Under the pieces are notes generated by a model that saw only the letters and a list, made by a program, of their open reading frames with translations, ran no database searches and had not been told where the DNA came from. Shown here piece after piece: positions 22,964 to 32,113 of a stretch of DNA of 37,594 nucleotides. How positions within the stretch are numbered: position 1 is the stretch's first letter; each line of letters opens with the position of its first letter. The position numbers were made by a program, and so were the translations under genes. Origin of the DNA: Flavobacterium collinsii (lineage in GTDB: Bacteria > Bacteroidota > Bacteroidia > Flavobacteriales > Flavobacteriaceae); assembly GCF_902804485.1 (NCBI RefSeq), contig NZ_CADCST010000109.1, positions 1 to 37,594 on the forward strand. The letters are read 5' to 3'.

Positions 22964-24601
22964 TTATTTCAACTTGTTTTCTGTGTCTTTATAGTTTCCT
23001 GTAATGGTAACATTACTATTCTTAGTTACTTTTCCATAAATCGTGATAGAAGAATTGTTTCCTATGAAATTGATCTTCGCACCACTGTTTAATCGTAAAT
23101 CTCCCCAGATTACTACGGTACCTTCAATTTGTAATACTGCATTGCTGTTAATGATAAGTTCCGTTGGGTTAGCTTGTTGGTATTTTCCTTGAGACAGTGT
23201 TCCTCTCATATTGAAAGTTCCTCCACTATTTAAGGTCAGACCATTTTGAATTGTAATCGAACCACAATGTGTCAATACAGCTCCCGAATTAACAATAACA
23301 GAGTTAATTGCGGTGGCACCGGAATAGGATTTAACTTCATTCGAATTTAAAATCAGGTTTTGCCCTTGATTATAAGTTCCATATCCTGTACAGCCAACAA
23401 AAGTTGTATTTGGTTTTTCCATCTTGATAATTTTCAAACCACCTTTTCCACTGGCTACATAGATAAAATCACCACTGGATTTTACATAGTTAGACGAACC
23501 TAAGATGTCAACAGTTCCCAATAAACTTAGTTGTGAACCAGTTTTGTATACATTTAAACCTACAGCGCCATTGGCTACAAATGCATATCCATCATTTACA
23601 GATACGGCATTAGTTACATTTTCTTCACCGGCAGCAGCTAATGAGATTGTTTGCAGTTTAGAACCGCTATTGATGTCATAAACTCCCAAACCGTTATATC
23701 CTTCTGAAACTAATAATTTAGTACCATCAAAATCCATTGTTCTTTTTGCAGCTTTTACATCTGTTGATGTCGTAAAGCTTTTTTGCAAAGTAAGCGTAGA
23801 TTCATTGTAAATATTTACTCCTTTTGAACCGCTCAAAGTCACAACTTTGTCCCCGCTAATCGCGACAGAACGTAAATCTTCTACCGCTACTTTGCTAGAA
23901 ACTGCTTTGGAGGCCGTATTGATTTTAAATAAACTTCCCTGATCTCCTGTTACGGCAAAATAAGAGCCCGAATTTGAAGCAATGTCGGTAGTTACTTGAC
24001 CTTCAAGATTAGTTATGGTATATTTATCCGTCAGCATACCTGAATTTAACGTCATGTTAATTACAACAGCAGGACTTGCTAGTGTCGGATTTTTATCAAC
24101 ATCTGCGGCAGCACCAATAATTAAACTTCCATTGGAATAGGTTAATGATGTAATGTCAGTATTTGCTATCAATGCAGAAGTAATCAATTTCGGTTTATAT
24201 GGATCAGAAACATCAATAACATCAATAGCTCCAGAATAGGCTTCACCACTCATAGTGTAAGCAACATAAGCATAGTTTCCGTTTACTGCAACATGATTGG
24301 CTTGTAATGTTCTTCCGTTGTTGTCTTTTGGAGGATTGATTTCTGCAATTTGTACTAATGGTAAATCAGTCGTAGAAGATGGACTGCTTTTTGAAAATTT
24401 ACCTGTTGATGTGGATGAACCAGTGATGGAGATTACTCCTGAATTGGTATAATCAAGTCTTTTGCTTAAAGTGGTAACATCGCTATTGATTTCGATGTTG
24501 TTGTTTTTAGCCTGATCATTCGTAGCGGAGTCGTCGTGATTTGTACAAAACGTAAAAAGGGACAACGCTAACAATGAAAATAAATAAACTCTCTTCTTCA
24601 T
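22964..24601 (-). CDS. LVIVD-repeat lipoprotein with a C-terminal beta-solenoid
   Basis: The product has 545 residues. The N terminus MKKRVYLFSLLALSLFTFC ends in a lipobox-like LFTFC, so it is probably a lipoprotein anchored at Cys19. Residues 85-400 carry LVIVD-type beta-propeller repeats such as YSGAIDVIDVSDPYKPKLI and VASGKGGLKIIKM. From about 410 the sequence becomes a regular ladder of short hydrophobic/Asn-Ser strands (TAINSVIVNSGAVLTHCGSI, TIQNGLTLNSGGTFNMRG, VLQIEGTVVIWGDLRLNSG). This looks like a right-handed or bactofilin-like solenoid. No enzymatic residues were seen. It has its own promoter and terminator. It may be a surface scaffold or binding protein. Confidence 0.82.
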   Translation of the reverse strand: MKKRVYLFSLLALSLFTFCTNHDDSATNDQAKNNNIEINSDVTTLSKRLDYTNSGVISITGSSTSTGKFSKSSPSSTTDLPLVQIAEINPPKDNNGRTLQANHVAVNGNYAYVAYTMSGEAYSGAIDVIDVSDPYKPKLITSALIANTDITSLTYSNGSLIIGAAADVDKNPTLASPAVVINMTLNSGMLTDKYTITNLEGQVTTDIASNSGSYFAVTGDQGSLFKINTASKAVSSKVAVEDLRSVAISGDKVVTLSGSKGVNIYNESTLTLQKSFTTSTDVKAAKRTMDFDGTKLLVSEGYNGLGVYDINSGSKLQTISLAAAGEENVTNAVSVNDGYAFVANGAVGLNVYKTGSQLSLLGTVDILGSSNYVKSSGDFIYVASGKGGLKIIKMEKPNTTFVGCTGYGTYNQGQNLILNSNEVKSYSGATAINSVIVNSGAVLTHCGSITIQNGLTLNSGGTFNMRGTLSQGKYQQANPTELIINSNAVLQIEGTVVIWGDLRLNSGAKINFIGNNSSITIYGKVTKNSNVTITGNYKDTENKLK

Positions 24602-24629
24602 AACCTATTTTATTAGTTTAAATTTCCTG

Positions 24630-24661
24630 CAAAATTAGGATTTTTCAAAACATTTTTCAAA
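24630..24661 (-). promoter_or_regulatory. Consensus promoter of the LVIVD lipoprotein gene
   Basis: On the minus strand, -33 TTTG (24658-24661), a 20-bp spacer and -7 TAATTTTG (24630-24637), 28 bp before the ATG at 24601. Both elements match the Bacteroidota sigma consensus. Confidence 0.75.
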
Positions 24662-24760
24662 ACGGTTAGGAATACTTTAACTTTTTCAATCGTTTTAGTT
24701 GTTATTTTTGAATTATATTTAATAAATTAACTTTTTATTAATTTAGTATGCATGCATAAA

Positions 24761-24790
24761 AAAAGAGTATCATGATTTTGATACTCTTTT
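24761..24790 (-). terminator. Terminator after the Asp/His-tailed protein gene
   Basis: AAAAGAGTATCA (24761-24772) pairs with TGATACTCTTTT (24779-24790) around TGATTT, with a T run on the minus strand from 24758 onward. It lies 29 bp past the stop. Confidence 0.85.
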
Positions 24791-24818
24791 GTGTTGAAAA
24801 TTAATGATTTAGCAAATA

Positions 24819-25343
24819 TTAGCCTCTTCTGCGGCCGTAGTGACCATCGTGATCATCATGATCGTCATCGTCATCATCGTCTCTGTCGTGTTTGTTACGC
24901 TTTTTATCATAGTGTTTATGGTTTCTGCGCTCATAACGATCGTCATTATATCCATAAGCCGGTCTCGGTTTGTAACATCTTTGAGGTGCACCATGATAGC
25001 CTTTGTAATACTTTACCCTATGGCGATCAAAATAAGTATAAGGTGTTCTGCCGTGATAATCGTTTAAAACTACTTTGTAGCCTCCGTACAAATCATAATT
25101 TCTGTATTGTCTTGGCAAGTAAGTTGTTCTAACCCATCTTCCTCCTCCAAAATAGATAAACTGGGAAGCTCTTACATCATAATAAGCTTCGATGTCGGGT
25201 AAATAATAATACTCCATTTCTGCATATCCTGCAGGTCCCCACGCGGGAGGTGATCCGATGTTAACATTTATAGATACCTGCGCTTGCGTGGCATTTGCAA
25301 CCAGGAGAAATAACCCTGCAATTGCTAATTTTATTGTTTTCAT
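24819..25343 (-). CDS. Exported protein with a Tyr-rich core and Asp/His/Arg-rich tail
   Basis: The product has 174 residues with a signal peptide (MKTIKLAIAGLFLLVANATQAQ). The core is rich in aromatic and Gly residues: PPAWGPAGYAEMEYYYLPDI, EAYYDVRASQFIYFGGGRWV and LYGGYKVVLND. I recall this YYYLPDIxxYYD pattern from many small uncharacterised Bacteroidota exported proteins. The last 45 residues are low complexity, with seven Asp in a row followed by mixed His/Asp and a GRRRG end, plus basic/His stretches before (ERRNHKHYDKKRNKHDRD). The tail could bind metal cations. It is a single-gene unit with a terminator. No function is assigned. Confidence 0.8.
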   Translation of the reverse strand: MKTIKLAIAGLFLLVANATQAQVSINVNIGSPPAWGPAGYAEMEYYYLPDIEAYYDVRASQFIYFGGGRWVRTTYLPRQYRNYDLYGGYKVVLNDYHGRTPYTYFDRHRVKYYKGYHGAPQRCYKPRPAYGYNDDRYERRNHKHYDKKRNKHDRDDDDDDDHDDHDGHYGRRRG

Positions 25344-25398
25344 TTTTCTAATTTTAAAGTTATGATTAATCCTGTTTTAGGATATTCATATACTGTGC

Positions 25399-25406
25399 CA
25401 AAAATA
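25399..25406 (-). promoter_or_regulatory. -7 element TATTTTTG upstream of the Asp/His-tailed gene
   Basis: TAnnTTTG on the minus strand 55 bp before the ATG at 25343. There is no good -33 partner, so support is modest. Confidence 0.35.
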
Positions 25407-25544
25407 AAAGCACTATGTATTTCATCGGATAAAATGTGCATTTTAACGATTTTGTAAAACGAGAAATTTACTTAATCTTTTGATAGTGAAGTGATTTTGG
25501 TTTTTTTGTTTTTTGAAAAAAAAGTGAAATAAAATATTTTTTCA

Positions 25545-27371
25545 TTATTTGTATTCCACAACCCTTGGTTTGGCCAGCTCAAAGTTTTGCAAACCAATAT
25601 CACTAGTCTCAAAAGTATTCGTTTTAAAAACACTATCTCCCTGATAAGGAATGGTAGGGTAGTAGGAGAGCGAAAGCTGAAAGGAACTGAATACCAGATA
25701 ATCATTACTAATCAGCAAGCCTAAAGTCACTTTCTGGTACCCTTTATTTCTTCCTATGGCATCATTTGGATTTCCCAGTACCGCAACCGAGTAATTAAAG
25801 AACGGGTTTAGGCGAAATCCCCAGAGCGCATAGGGAGAATAGGTTTGGGTTTGAAGTGACAATACCATTTTATTTGTACCATATAAAGCGGTATTGAACC
25901 CAGCTAAACCATTTTTATTATTAATATTAAGCTGATCTCCGATAATATTTTCCCGATTGGCACCAATAACCATAATTGGGTTCACAAATTGACGCAGTTT
26001 CCAGTTTCCAATACTGAATAGTTTTGTAAAGTAAGTAGATTGAAATGAAAAGGCTGTTTGATAAGTTTTAGAATCATGAAAAAACGTACCTGCCTCAAAA
26101 CTCATACTTAAAAATCCCCAACGGTAATAATTTCCAAAAGAAAACTGAGCTCCTGTATATGGCCGCCACTGCGCGTTTTTGTACTGATAGCCTAAAGTGA
26201 TTCCGTAGATTCTTCCAATAGGAACGTCTTCTGTCTGGCCATTTCTAAAAATATAGTTGTCTTTTATAAATTTGCGTCGGTTCAGACCAATTCCGCTCAG
26301 AATCAATTTCTCATCTGAATAAAAATGGGTAGGATCATAAAGCTCAGAGGGAGCATCGGTATAATTGACATTGAGAAAGCGTGCGGTTGCCACCAAATTG
26401 GTTATACCATTTTCATCTTCAAATACTTTACTGGCATGTCCTGTCCAGAAATCCTGAAAGTTATTCTTAAAAGGTTGAAAAGCATAAGACTTATCAGGCG
26501 CCTGCAAACTGTCTTTTCTGTAGTTTTGACCTGTAGAAACACCGCCTGCCCATTTAGTCAAAGGCGAATAAAAGAGGCGTTCAACATTGATACTTTTGCT
26601 GTAATTATTGTCAATATCGATCTTATAGAATAAAGTGGTTCCAATATAAGTGTTTTTGATGTTAGGAATGGTATAGGTTGCTTCATTTGCAGTCCGGCCA
26701 TCATTAAATCTGCTGGTATGTTTGTATTCCAGCTGCTGTCCCGATCCAAAAAAGTCTTTTTCTTTAATACCAAAAGAAACCTGATTGCCCGAGATCGCAA
26801 ATTTAGGAATCGTACTCCACGAGTCCAGAACTCTAATCGTGACATCAACTGAATCTGAAGCCATCCCCGCCACTTTATTAGTGATCCGTACAGCTGTCAC
26901 ATATCTTTGAGATCGTATCAAACGCTCAGATTCCTGTACTTTATATGTGTCGTAAGGAGTATTCTTTTTAAACAGCAGGAGATTATAGATTGCAATTTTC
27001 TTGGTTTTCAAATGCAGTCGGTTTCCAGTCCGTTCTCCCCAGTTTTTAGGTACCTGAGTGGTGTCTGTGAGAGAGTGCCCAAAAGGATCAAGCGTTATAA
27101 TGGTTATCTTTCGAATTATTTTTCCGCTAAAATCGGTAGTGTCATTTTGTACCAGAACTTCTTTTTTCTGAGGCCTGTTTTCTCTGAAGAATAATTTATG
27201 CAGGGTTTGTGTAAATTTATTCTTTTTCGAATAGTTTCTGATTTTCTGATAGACTTCAGTACTGTCTTTTTTACGGTTTTCGCTTTTTTGAGGCAAATTA
27301 ACCTGAGCATGAGTGCCTTGTAAGCAGAAGCATAATAAAATAAAAAGTGCTATTTTTCTGATTACGGACAT
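25545..27371 (-). CDS. Outer-membrane beta-barrel protein with a POTRA-like N-terminal domain (BamA/TamA-like)
   Basis: The product has 608 residues with a signal peptide (MSVIRKIALFILLCFCLQGTHAQ). Residues about 90-190 look like POTRA modules: IIRKITIITLDPFGHSLTDT, LLLFKKNTPYDTYKVQESER, LIRSQRYVTAVRITNK and DSVDVTIRVLDSWSTIP. From about 200 to the end come alternating aromatic strands typical of a barrel (NQVSFGIKEKDFFGSGQQLE, YRWGFLSMSFEAGTFFHDSK). It resembles the Omp85 superfamily, but this cannot be proved by eye. A role in membrane-protein or lipid export to the outer membrane is inferred. It follows no obvious partner gene. Confidence 0.68.
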   Translation of the reverse strand: MSVIRKIALFILLCFCLQGTHAQVNLPQKSENRKKDSTEVYQKIRNYSKKNKFTQTLHKLFFRENRPQKKEVLVQNDTTDFSGKIIRKITIITLDPFGHSLTDTTQVPKNWGERTGNRLHLKTKKIAIYNLLLFKKNTPYDTYKVQESERLIRSQRYVTAVRITNKVAGMASDSVDVTIRVLDSWSTIPKFAISGNQVSFGIKEKDFFGSGQQLEYKHTSRFNDGRTANEATYTIPNIKNTYIGTTLFYKIDIDNNYSKSINVERLFYSPLTKWAGGVSTGQNYRKDSLQAPDKSYAFQPFKNNFQDFWTGHASKVFEDENGITNLVATARFLNVNYTDAPSELYDPTHFYSDEKLILSGIGLNRRKFIKDNYIFRNGQTEDVPIGRIYGITLGYQYKNAQWRPYTGAQFSFGNYYRWGFLSMSFEAGTFFHDSKTYQTAFSFQSTYFTKLFSIGNWKLRQFVNPIMVIGANRENIIGDQLNINNKNGLAGFNTALYGTNKMVLSLQTQTYSPYALWGFRLNPFFNYSVAVLGNPNDAIGRNKGYQKVTLGLLISNDYLVFSSFQLSLSYYPTIPYQGDSVFKTNTFETSDIGLQNFELAKPRVVEYK

Positions 27372-27455
27372 TGTATTTTTTTTGACTGGCTTAAAGGTCG
27401 ATTTTGAGATGAATATAAGAAATTATTGCGATTATATTTTGAATCGTGATACTAT

Positions 27456-28556
27456 TTAATTTTCGACCTTTAGTTTTCGGATTCTCCAGCTGAATTTTTT
27501 AGGCATGTGATTGCCCATCAAATATCCCCAGGGCTCTAAGGATTCAATTCTTTCAAATATAATTTTTAGAATGGCTAAAAGTGGGATGGCCAAAAACATA
27601 CCTGAAATTCCCGCAGCGGCACCACCAATAATAATTCCCATAATCGAAACGAAGGCATTAATTTCTACTTTAGAATTAATAATTAAGGGTACAAGGATAT
27701 TGTTATCAATCAGCTGTACAACAATGTTTACGATCAGAATTCCGAGAATTAGAGAGTTGTCTGGTGTTCCTGTTAATGATGCTACTACGGTGATTATACC
27801 CGCGATCAGAATGCCAATATATGGGATCATGTTTAAAATTCCGGTTATTAACCCTAATAAAATAAAGTATTTTACTCCAATAATCCAGAGCCCTAAACTT
27901 GTCAGAATAGAAACTACTATCATTTCAAAAATCAGACTCACAATATAATTGTTAATCGAAACTTTTATTTGTGAAAGGATGTCTTTTAAAATCACATGAT
28001 CTTCTTTAGGGACTAATTTAGCAAGGAAAAGAATAAAATGATCTTTATACAGCAGAAACAAAAAAGTATAAATTGGTATGATAGTACAATCTAACAGAAG
28101 ATCTGTTATGGAGACTATGGCTGAACCTATGGAGCTTTTTCCGTTTTGTACAGAGTCTTTAGTCACATTATCCAGATACTTTTTTTGTTCGCCGATGCTC
28201 ACGTGAAAATTATCTTTTACAAATTTATGAATGTCAGTGATGAAAGTGTTTGCATTTTTCTTTATCGCATCAAAATCGTTGGCAATATCACTAATCTGAT
28301 AAGAAATAAAAACCAAGATGCCGACGATAGATAAAGCGAAAATCAAAATACAAGAAGCGGCAGCAAGATGTCTGGGAAATTTTAATCTGGAATGCAATAA
28401 TGTAAAAATAGGAACCAATAAGACCGCAAATAAAAACGCCAGTAATACCGGAGTAATAATATCTTTTCCGATACAAAAAATAAAGGCAAAGCTTATAAAA
28501 CTCACCAAAATAAAAGCAAGTTTAGCATAAAAAGGCAACTTTACAGAGTGGTTCAT
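27456..28556 (-). CDS. AI-2E (PerM/TqsA) family transporter
   Basis: The product has 366 residues and about eight hydrophobic segments: two pairs at the N terminus, a soluble helical segment (DIANDFDAIKKNANTFITDI, VKDNFHVSIGEQKKYLDNV), then a helix cluster with the family features GVKYFILLGLITGILNMIPY, IGILIAGI and PLIINSKVEINAFVSIMG. The layout and size fit AI-2E/PerM proteins, which move small solutes or ions; the autoinducer role applies to only a few. It is in the inner membrane. Monocistronic, or loosely linked with the mscS-like gene 111 bp upstream on the same strand. Confidence 0.9.
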   Translation of the reverse strand: MNHSVKLPFYAKLAFILVSFISFAFIFCIGKDIITPVLLAFLFAVLLVPIFTLLHSRLKFPRHLAAASCILIFALSIVGILVFISYQISDIANDFDAIKKNANTFITDIHKFVKDNFHVSIGEQKKYLDNVTKDSVQNGKSSIGSAIVSITDLLLDCTIIPIYTFLFLLYKDHFILFLAKLVPKEDHVILKDILSQIKVSINNYIVSLIFEMIVVSILTSLGLWIIGVKYFILLGLITGILNMIPYIGILIAGIITVVASLTGTPDNSLILGILIVNIVVQLIDNNILVPLIINSKVEINAFVSIMGIIIGGAAAGISGMFLAIPLLAILKIIFERIESLEPWGYLMGNHMPKKFSWRIRKLKVEN

Positions 28557-28667
28557 TGTTGATGGAAATTAAATAAAGGCTAAGAATTTGTAAAACAAAT
28601 ATTATATTTTATTATAAATAATGTGTTTTACCTTTTTAGTATAAGTTTATAAAATTCCCATTCTTAT

Positions 28668-29198
28668 TTAATCAAAGAACTCTTTTTCTTCGTATTGAAC
28701 CGGCATGATAGAGATTCCTTTTTGCAGCAATAAATTATTCGGAAAAATGATCTTCTCACCGTCTTTTGTTTTCAAATTCACATGAAAGGCACTTATGTCC
28801 TCGATTTCCGCCTCTATTGGAAAGTCTTTATCATGAATTTTGATGGTATCTCCAATTCGGAAAGGAAAGGAAAAAAACAAAATCATTCCCGAAGTTATAT
28901 TGCTCAGAATAGACCATTGAGCAAACATAGCCACTCCGATAACTGTAGTGATCGAAGAAACAGTTATGAAAATATCTTTGGTCTGAACACCCCAAATTAC
29001 AATTAAACTAATCAGAACCAGTATGTTCATCAGTAAATGAATGTACTTGATTACCAAATTGGTCCGGTGCTCTAATAACTGACTTGTGCTGGCATATCGG
29101 CGAATTAATTTCGCAACGATGACACGTAAAGCAACAAGAACGCAAATTAGAATTACGGTGGTTAAGATCTCCTGACTATATTCTTTAAAAGAAAACAT
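28668..29198 (-). CDS. Small MscS-family mechanosensitive channel
   Basis: The product has 176 residues, against 286 for E. coli MscS. Two N-terminal helices (EILTTVILICVLVALRVIVA; YIHLLMNILVLISLIVIWGV) precede the pore helix and beta-domain: VGVAMFAQWSILSNITSGMI, LFFSFPFRIGDTIKIHDKDF and EIEDISAFHVNLKTKDGE with IIFPNNLLLQKGI. The C-terminal alpha/beta cage seems to be missing, a shortened form that I know from other Bacteroidota. It probably relieves osmotic stress. It starts 10 bp after the maf stop and is likely cotranscribed with it. Confidence 0.88.
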   Translation of the reverse strand: MFSFKEYSQEILTTVILICVLVALRVIVAKLIRRYASTSQLLEHRTNLVIKYIHLLMNILVLISLIVIWGVQTKDIFITVSSITTVIGVAMFAQWSILSNITSGMILFFSFPFRIGDTIKIHDKDFPIEAEIEDISAFHVNLKTKDGEKIIFPNNLLLQKGISIMPVQYEEKEFFD

Positions 29199-29208
29199 AA
29201 ATAAAATT

Positions 29209-29793
29209 TTACACTAAAGTACTCAAATATTCATAAACTTTTGCTGTTGGTAATCCCATAACATTAGTATAAGAACCTTCTACTTTTGCAACTGCCATAA
29301 AACCAAACCATTCCTGAATACCATAAGCACCGGCTTTGTCATAAGGTTTGTAGTTTTGGATATAATACAAAATAGCCTCGTCTGATAAATCATTGAAAGT
29401 AACCTTTGTAATATCGTTTAATAGTGTGGAAGAATGATTTGTTTTAAAGCAAACCGATGTTATTACTTCATGGGTTGTATTGGATAGCGATCGGATCATT
29501 TTAAAAGCTTCGTCAGCATCTTTTGGTTTGCCTAATGCTTTATTTTGATGCCAAACGATAGTGTCGCTGGTTACTAAAATTTCATCTTCGTTAAGTTCAC
29601 CTTCAAATGCATTGGCCTTTAATTCTGCCAGATAATCGGTTATTTCGACCGCCTTTAATTCTGGTGGATAAACCTCCTCAATGTCTTTTAACCTAATTTC
29701 GAAGTCAAGATCGAGGTCCTTAAAAAACTGTTGCCTGCGTGGTGATCCGGAAGCTAGAATTAAAGTATATTTTTTTAGTTTTTCTTTAAGCAT
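29209..29793 (-). CDS. maf: Maf-family nucleoside triphosphate pyrophosphatase
   Basis: The product has 194 residues, the standard length. The N-terminal phosphate-binding motif is ASGSPRRQQFF (about 14-24), followed by VYPPEL, ELKANAF and the acidic VTSDTIVW with catalytic Asp. The GKPKDADEAFKMIRSLSNTT and HEVITSV block matches the dTTP/UTP-type Maf proteins. It hydrolyses non-canonical or excess NTPs in the cytoplasm and was formerly called septum formation inhibitor. It overlaps the upstream prenyltransferase gene by 8 bp, so translation is coupled. Confidence 0.93.
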   Translation of the reverse strand: MLKEKLKKYTLILASGSPRRQQFFKDLDLDFEIRLKDIEEVYPPELKAVEITDYLAELKANAFEGELNEDEILVTSDTIVWHQNKALGKPKDADEAFKMIRSLSNTTHEVITSVCFKTNHSSTLLNDITKVTFNDLSDEAILYYIQNYKPYDKAGAYGIQEWFGFMAVAKVEGSYTNVMGLPTAKVYEYLSTLV

Positions 29794-30712
29794 TGTACTT
29801 GATATTTAGAGTGAGAACGAGAATTGATAAAATTCCGAAGAATAAGATTAATTTTAAAACGGTACTTAAATGATGAAATTCTTTTTGATTTTTTGCACCA
29901 AATATTTTGACAATAAAGTAGAGCAGTGGTGCCAATACAAAGGCAAAAGCATAAAAGGTAGCAATAAAAAGGTTGTTTTTGACAAAGTAAGTATTGATGT
30001 AAAGCAGGCAGGAAATAAAAGGGATTATCGCAAATCCCAAAGCAACTTTTGCTGCCCTGCTATTTCCGATTGCAATAGGCAACGTATTCATTCCCTGATT
30101 GTAATCGCCATTAACATCCTCAATATCTTTGACTATTTCACGAATAAAATTGATCATAAAGGCAAATAGAGCATAATCGGTTAAGATAGAGAACAGACTC
30201 GCCATTTGTGCCTGATTTTCGGAAGTTGTGGCAGGAAAAAGGTCAAAAACCCCAATAATCAATACACTTACAGAAAGCAGTAATGCTACAACAAAATTCC
30301 CCAGTATCATAATTTGCTTTAAAGTTGTCGCATAAAAATAGAGAAGTGAAGCGATCAAAATAAAGAACGAAGCAAACATGGGTCTAAGAATGATATTAGA
30401 CAGAAGGAACCCAATGGCAACACCAGTAATATTTAGTCCAATATAAATATTATAAGCGGTAGTTTCAGAAATTCCTTTACCAATTACAACATCATTAGGT
30501 TTGTTGATGCTGTCGGTATCAACATCGTAAATATTATTGATTACGTAACCCGCCGCGGCCAGTAAAACGGTACTTAAAACCAATAATCCGTATTGCCAGT
30601 CCGCTAAAGCTAAAGGAACGTTTTGTTGTTTTAAAAAAGCATAACGAAATAATACTTGCATAAAAGCAAGCATCAGTAGGTTTTTGTATCGAATGAGTTT
30701 GAGGAATTTCAT
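29786..30712 (-). CDS. UbiA-family prenyltransferase (geranylgeranylglycerol-phosphate type)
   Basis: The product has 308 residues and about eight membrane helices. The first Asp-rich motif is NNIYDVDTDSINKP (N59, D63 and D67), and the second is DIEDVNGDYNQGMNTLP, which together bind the prenyl diphosphate through magnesium. It resembles the archaeal-type geranylgeranylglycerol-phosphate synthase family as labelled in Bacteroidota, but a menaquinone or other acceptor remains possible. It is in the inner membrane. It overlaps maf by 8 bp and starts after a 128-bp repeat-filled gap from the phosphatase gene. Confidence 0.87.
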   Translation of the reverse strand: MKFLKLIRYKNLLMLAFMQVLFRYAFLKQQNVPLALADWQYGLLVLSTVLLAAAGYVINNIYDVDTDSINKPNDVVIGKGISETTAYNIYIGLNITGVAIGFLLSNIILRPMFASFFILIASLLYFYATTLKQIMILGNFVVALLLSVSVLIIGVFDLFPATTSENQAQMASLFSILTDYALFAFMINFIREIVKDIEDVNGDYNQGMNTLPIAIGNSRAAKVALGFAIIPFISCLLYINTYFVKNNLFIATFYAFAFVLAPLLYFIVKIFGAKNQKEFHHLSTVLKLILFFGILSILVLTLNIKYNA

Positions 30713-30720
30713 TTTTTTAA

Positions 30721-30840
30721 GGAGCTAAGGTTCTGAGGGGCTGAGGGACTACTTTTTTTTTGTGAGATGTAAAATGTTGTTTGTGAGATGTTATTTGTAA
30801 GATGTAAAATCTAAAATCCACAATCTAAAATCTGCAATCC
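30721..30840. repeat. Repeat-filled gap between UbiA and KdsC-type genes
   Basis: CTAAGGTTCTGAG (30725-30737), the same 13-mer as at 13607, then GGGGCTGAGGG, then copies of TGTGAGATGT and TGTAAGATGT near 30760-30800, and repeated AATCTAAAATC words. No gene is seen. These are typical dispersed flavobacterial spacer words. Confidence 0.7.
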
Positions 30841-31368
30841 TTAATCGTGTTTCCCACTAAAATGTTCCATCCATTTTCCTTGTACTTTCATTACTTGCTC
30901 GATCACATCACGCGCGGCGCCTTTTCCTCCATTTACATGAGAGATATAACGGCAAATGTTTTTGATTTCCGGGCTGGCATCTTGCGGACAAGTAGGCAGG
31001 CCAACTAATTTCATTACATGAAAGTCCGGAATATCATCGCCCATATATAAAACCTGTTCAGGTTTAATGTTGTAAGTATCAGTGTATTCTTTAAAAGTTT
31101 TTACTTTGTCGGGAGTTCCTAGGTGAATGTCATTAATTCCTAAATTGCGCAAACGTACACGAACACCTTCATTGCTTCCGCCGGAAATAATGCAAACATT
31201 GTAACCGCTTTCCACTGCCGCTTTCATCGCATAACCATCACGAATATTCATCGTACGAAGGATCTCACCTTCATTGGTTACAAAAACCGAACTGTCTGTA
31301 AGCACGCCATCAACATCAAAAACGAAAGTGGTGATGTCATTCATTATTTCTTTATAATTTTTTGCCAT
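30841..31368 (-). CDS. kdsC: KdsC-type 3-deoxy-D-manno-octulosonate 8-phosphate phosphatase
   Basis: The product has 175 residues with no cap domain, as in tetrameric HAD subfamily C0. Motif I is FDVDGVLTDSSVFV (Asp18, Asp20); the strand RTMNIRDGYAMKAAVESGYN, IISGGSNEGVR (motif II), KTFKEYT and YMGDDIPDFHVMK (motif IV) match KdsC. It dephosphorylates Kdo8P in LPS core synthesis in the cytoplasm. The DUF2520 gene upstream overlaps its start by 17 bp. A homologous sialic-acid or nucleotide phosphatase is less likely. Confidence 0.88.
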   Translation of the reverse strand: MAKNYKEIMNDITTFVFDVDGVLTDSSVFVTNEGEILRTMNIRDGYAMKAAVESGYNVCIISGGSNEGVRVRLRNLGINDIHLGTPDKVKTFKEYTDTYNIKPEQVLYMGDDIPDFHVMKLVGLPTCPQDASPEIKNICRYISHVNGGKGAARDVIEQVMKVQGKWMEHFSGKHD

Positions 31369-32113
31369 TATTCTGTATAGATTGTGTTAGTATTTTATAT
31401 ATATTCTTTTGATTTTCATGGGTTAAATACTCCAAATGCGCTTCAATTGTGGTCGAATCTTTGCGTTTTGCAGGGCCCGTTTGTGCATCCGCCGGAGCTA
31501 AAGTATTTATTTTTTGAGCAGTTTCCTGAATTAAAGGTTTTAAAACTTCAAAGGGCACCTGATGTTCTTTGCAAATCTCCTGTCCGATTTGATACAGATG
31601 ATTGGTGAAATTATTAACAAAAACGGCTGCAACGTGTAACGCCTTTCTTTGGTCTGAATTTATAGGATAAACGGCTTGCGAAATGCTTTTGGCGACACTT
31701 TCTAAAACACGATAATCAAATGTGTTTTCGGCCTCCAGACACATTGGAATAGTGGAGAAATCAATTTCCTTATTCTTTGAAAATGTCTGAAGCGGATAAA
31801 AAACACCCTTTCTGTTTTTAGCATCCAAAACATCGAGTGAAGCTGCACCTGAGGTGTGAACGACAACGCGGTTTTGAAAAGGCAATTGTTTTGAAACTTC
31901 TGAAATTGCATTATCAGAAACAGCAATAATATAGAGATCAGCCTCGAGAAAGGAGTCAAAATTATTTACAATTTTTTCAAAACTTACCAAAGAAGCAAGG
32001 GCTTCTTTTTTTCTCGAAAATACCTGCACAATTTCTACCACTTCACTTTTAGAGAAAGCTTTGATCAAATGCTGGGCAACATTTCCGGAACCAATTATTG
32101 TAATTCGAATCAT
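31352..32113 (-). CDS. DUF2520 / Rossmann-like domain protein
   Basis: The product has 253 residues. The N terminus is a dinucleotide-binding fold: IRITIIGSGNVAQHLIKAFS (GxGxxA-type), and a strand DLYIIAVSDNAISEVSKQLP, then VVVHTSGAASLDVLD. The C-terminal helical DUF2520 domain holds HVAAVFVNNFTNHLYQIGQE and GPAKRKDSTTIEAHLEYL, which resembles the dimerisation part of pyrroline-5-carboxylate reductase. An NADP-dependent oxidoreductase is likely but the substrate is unknown. It overlaps the kdsC-like gene by 17 bp, and DUF2520 genes usually precede kdsC in Bacteroidota. Confidence 0.85.
   Translation of the reverse strand: MIRITIIGSGNVAQHLIKAFSKSEVVEIVQVFSRKKEALASLVSFEKIVNNFDSFLEADLYIIAVSDNAISEVSKQLPFQNRVVVHTSGAASLDVLDAKNRKGVFYPLQTFSKNKEIDFSTIPMCLEAENTFDYRVLESVAKSISQAVYPINSDQRKALHVAAVFVNNFTNHLYQIGQEICKEHQVPFEVLKPLIQETAQKINTLAPADAQTGPAKRKDSTTIEAHLEYLTHENQKNIYKILTQSIQNNGKKL

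Noticed and set aside
24809..25132. Open frames on both strands over the Asp/His-rich region
   Set aside because: They mirror the low-complexity GAT/CAT codons of the real minus-strand gene and have His/Arg or Ile/Val-only composition.
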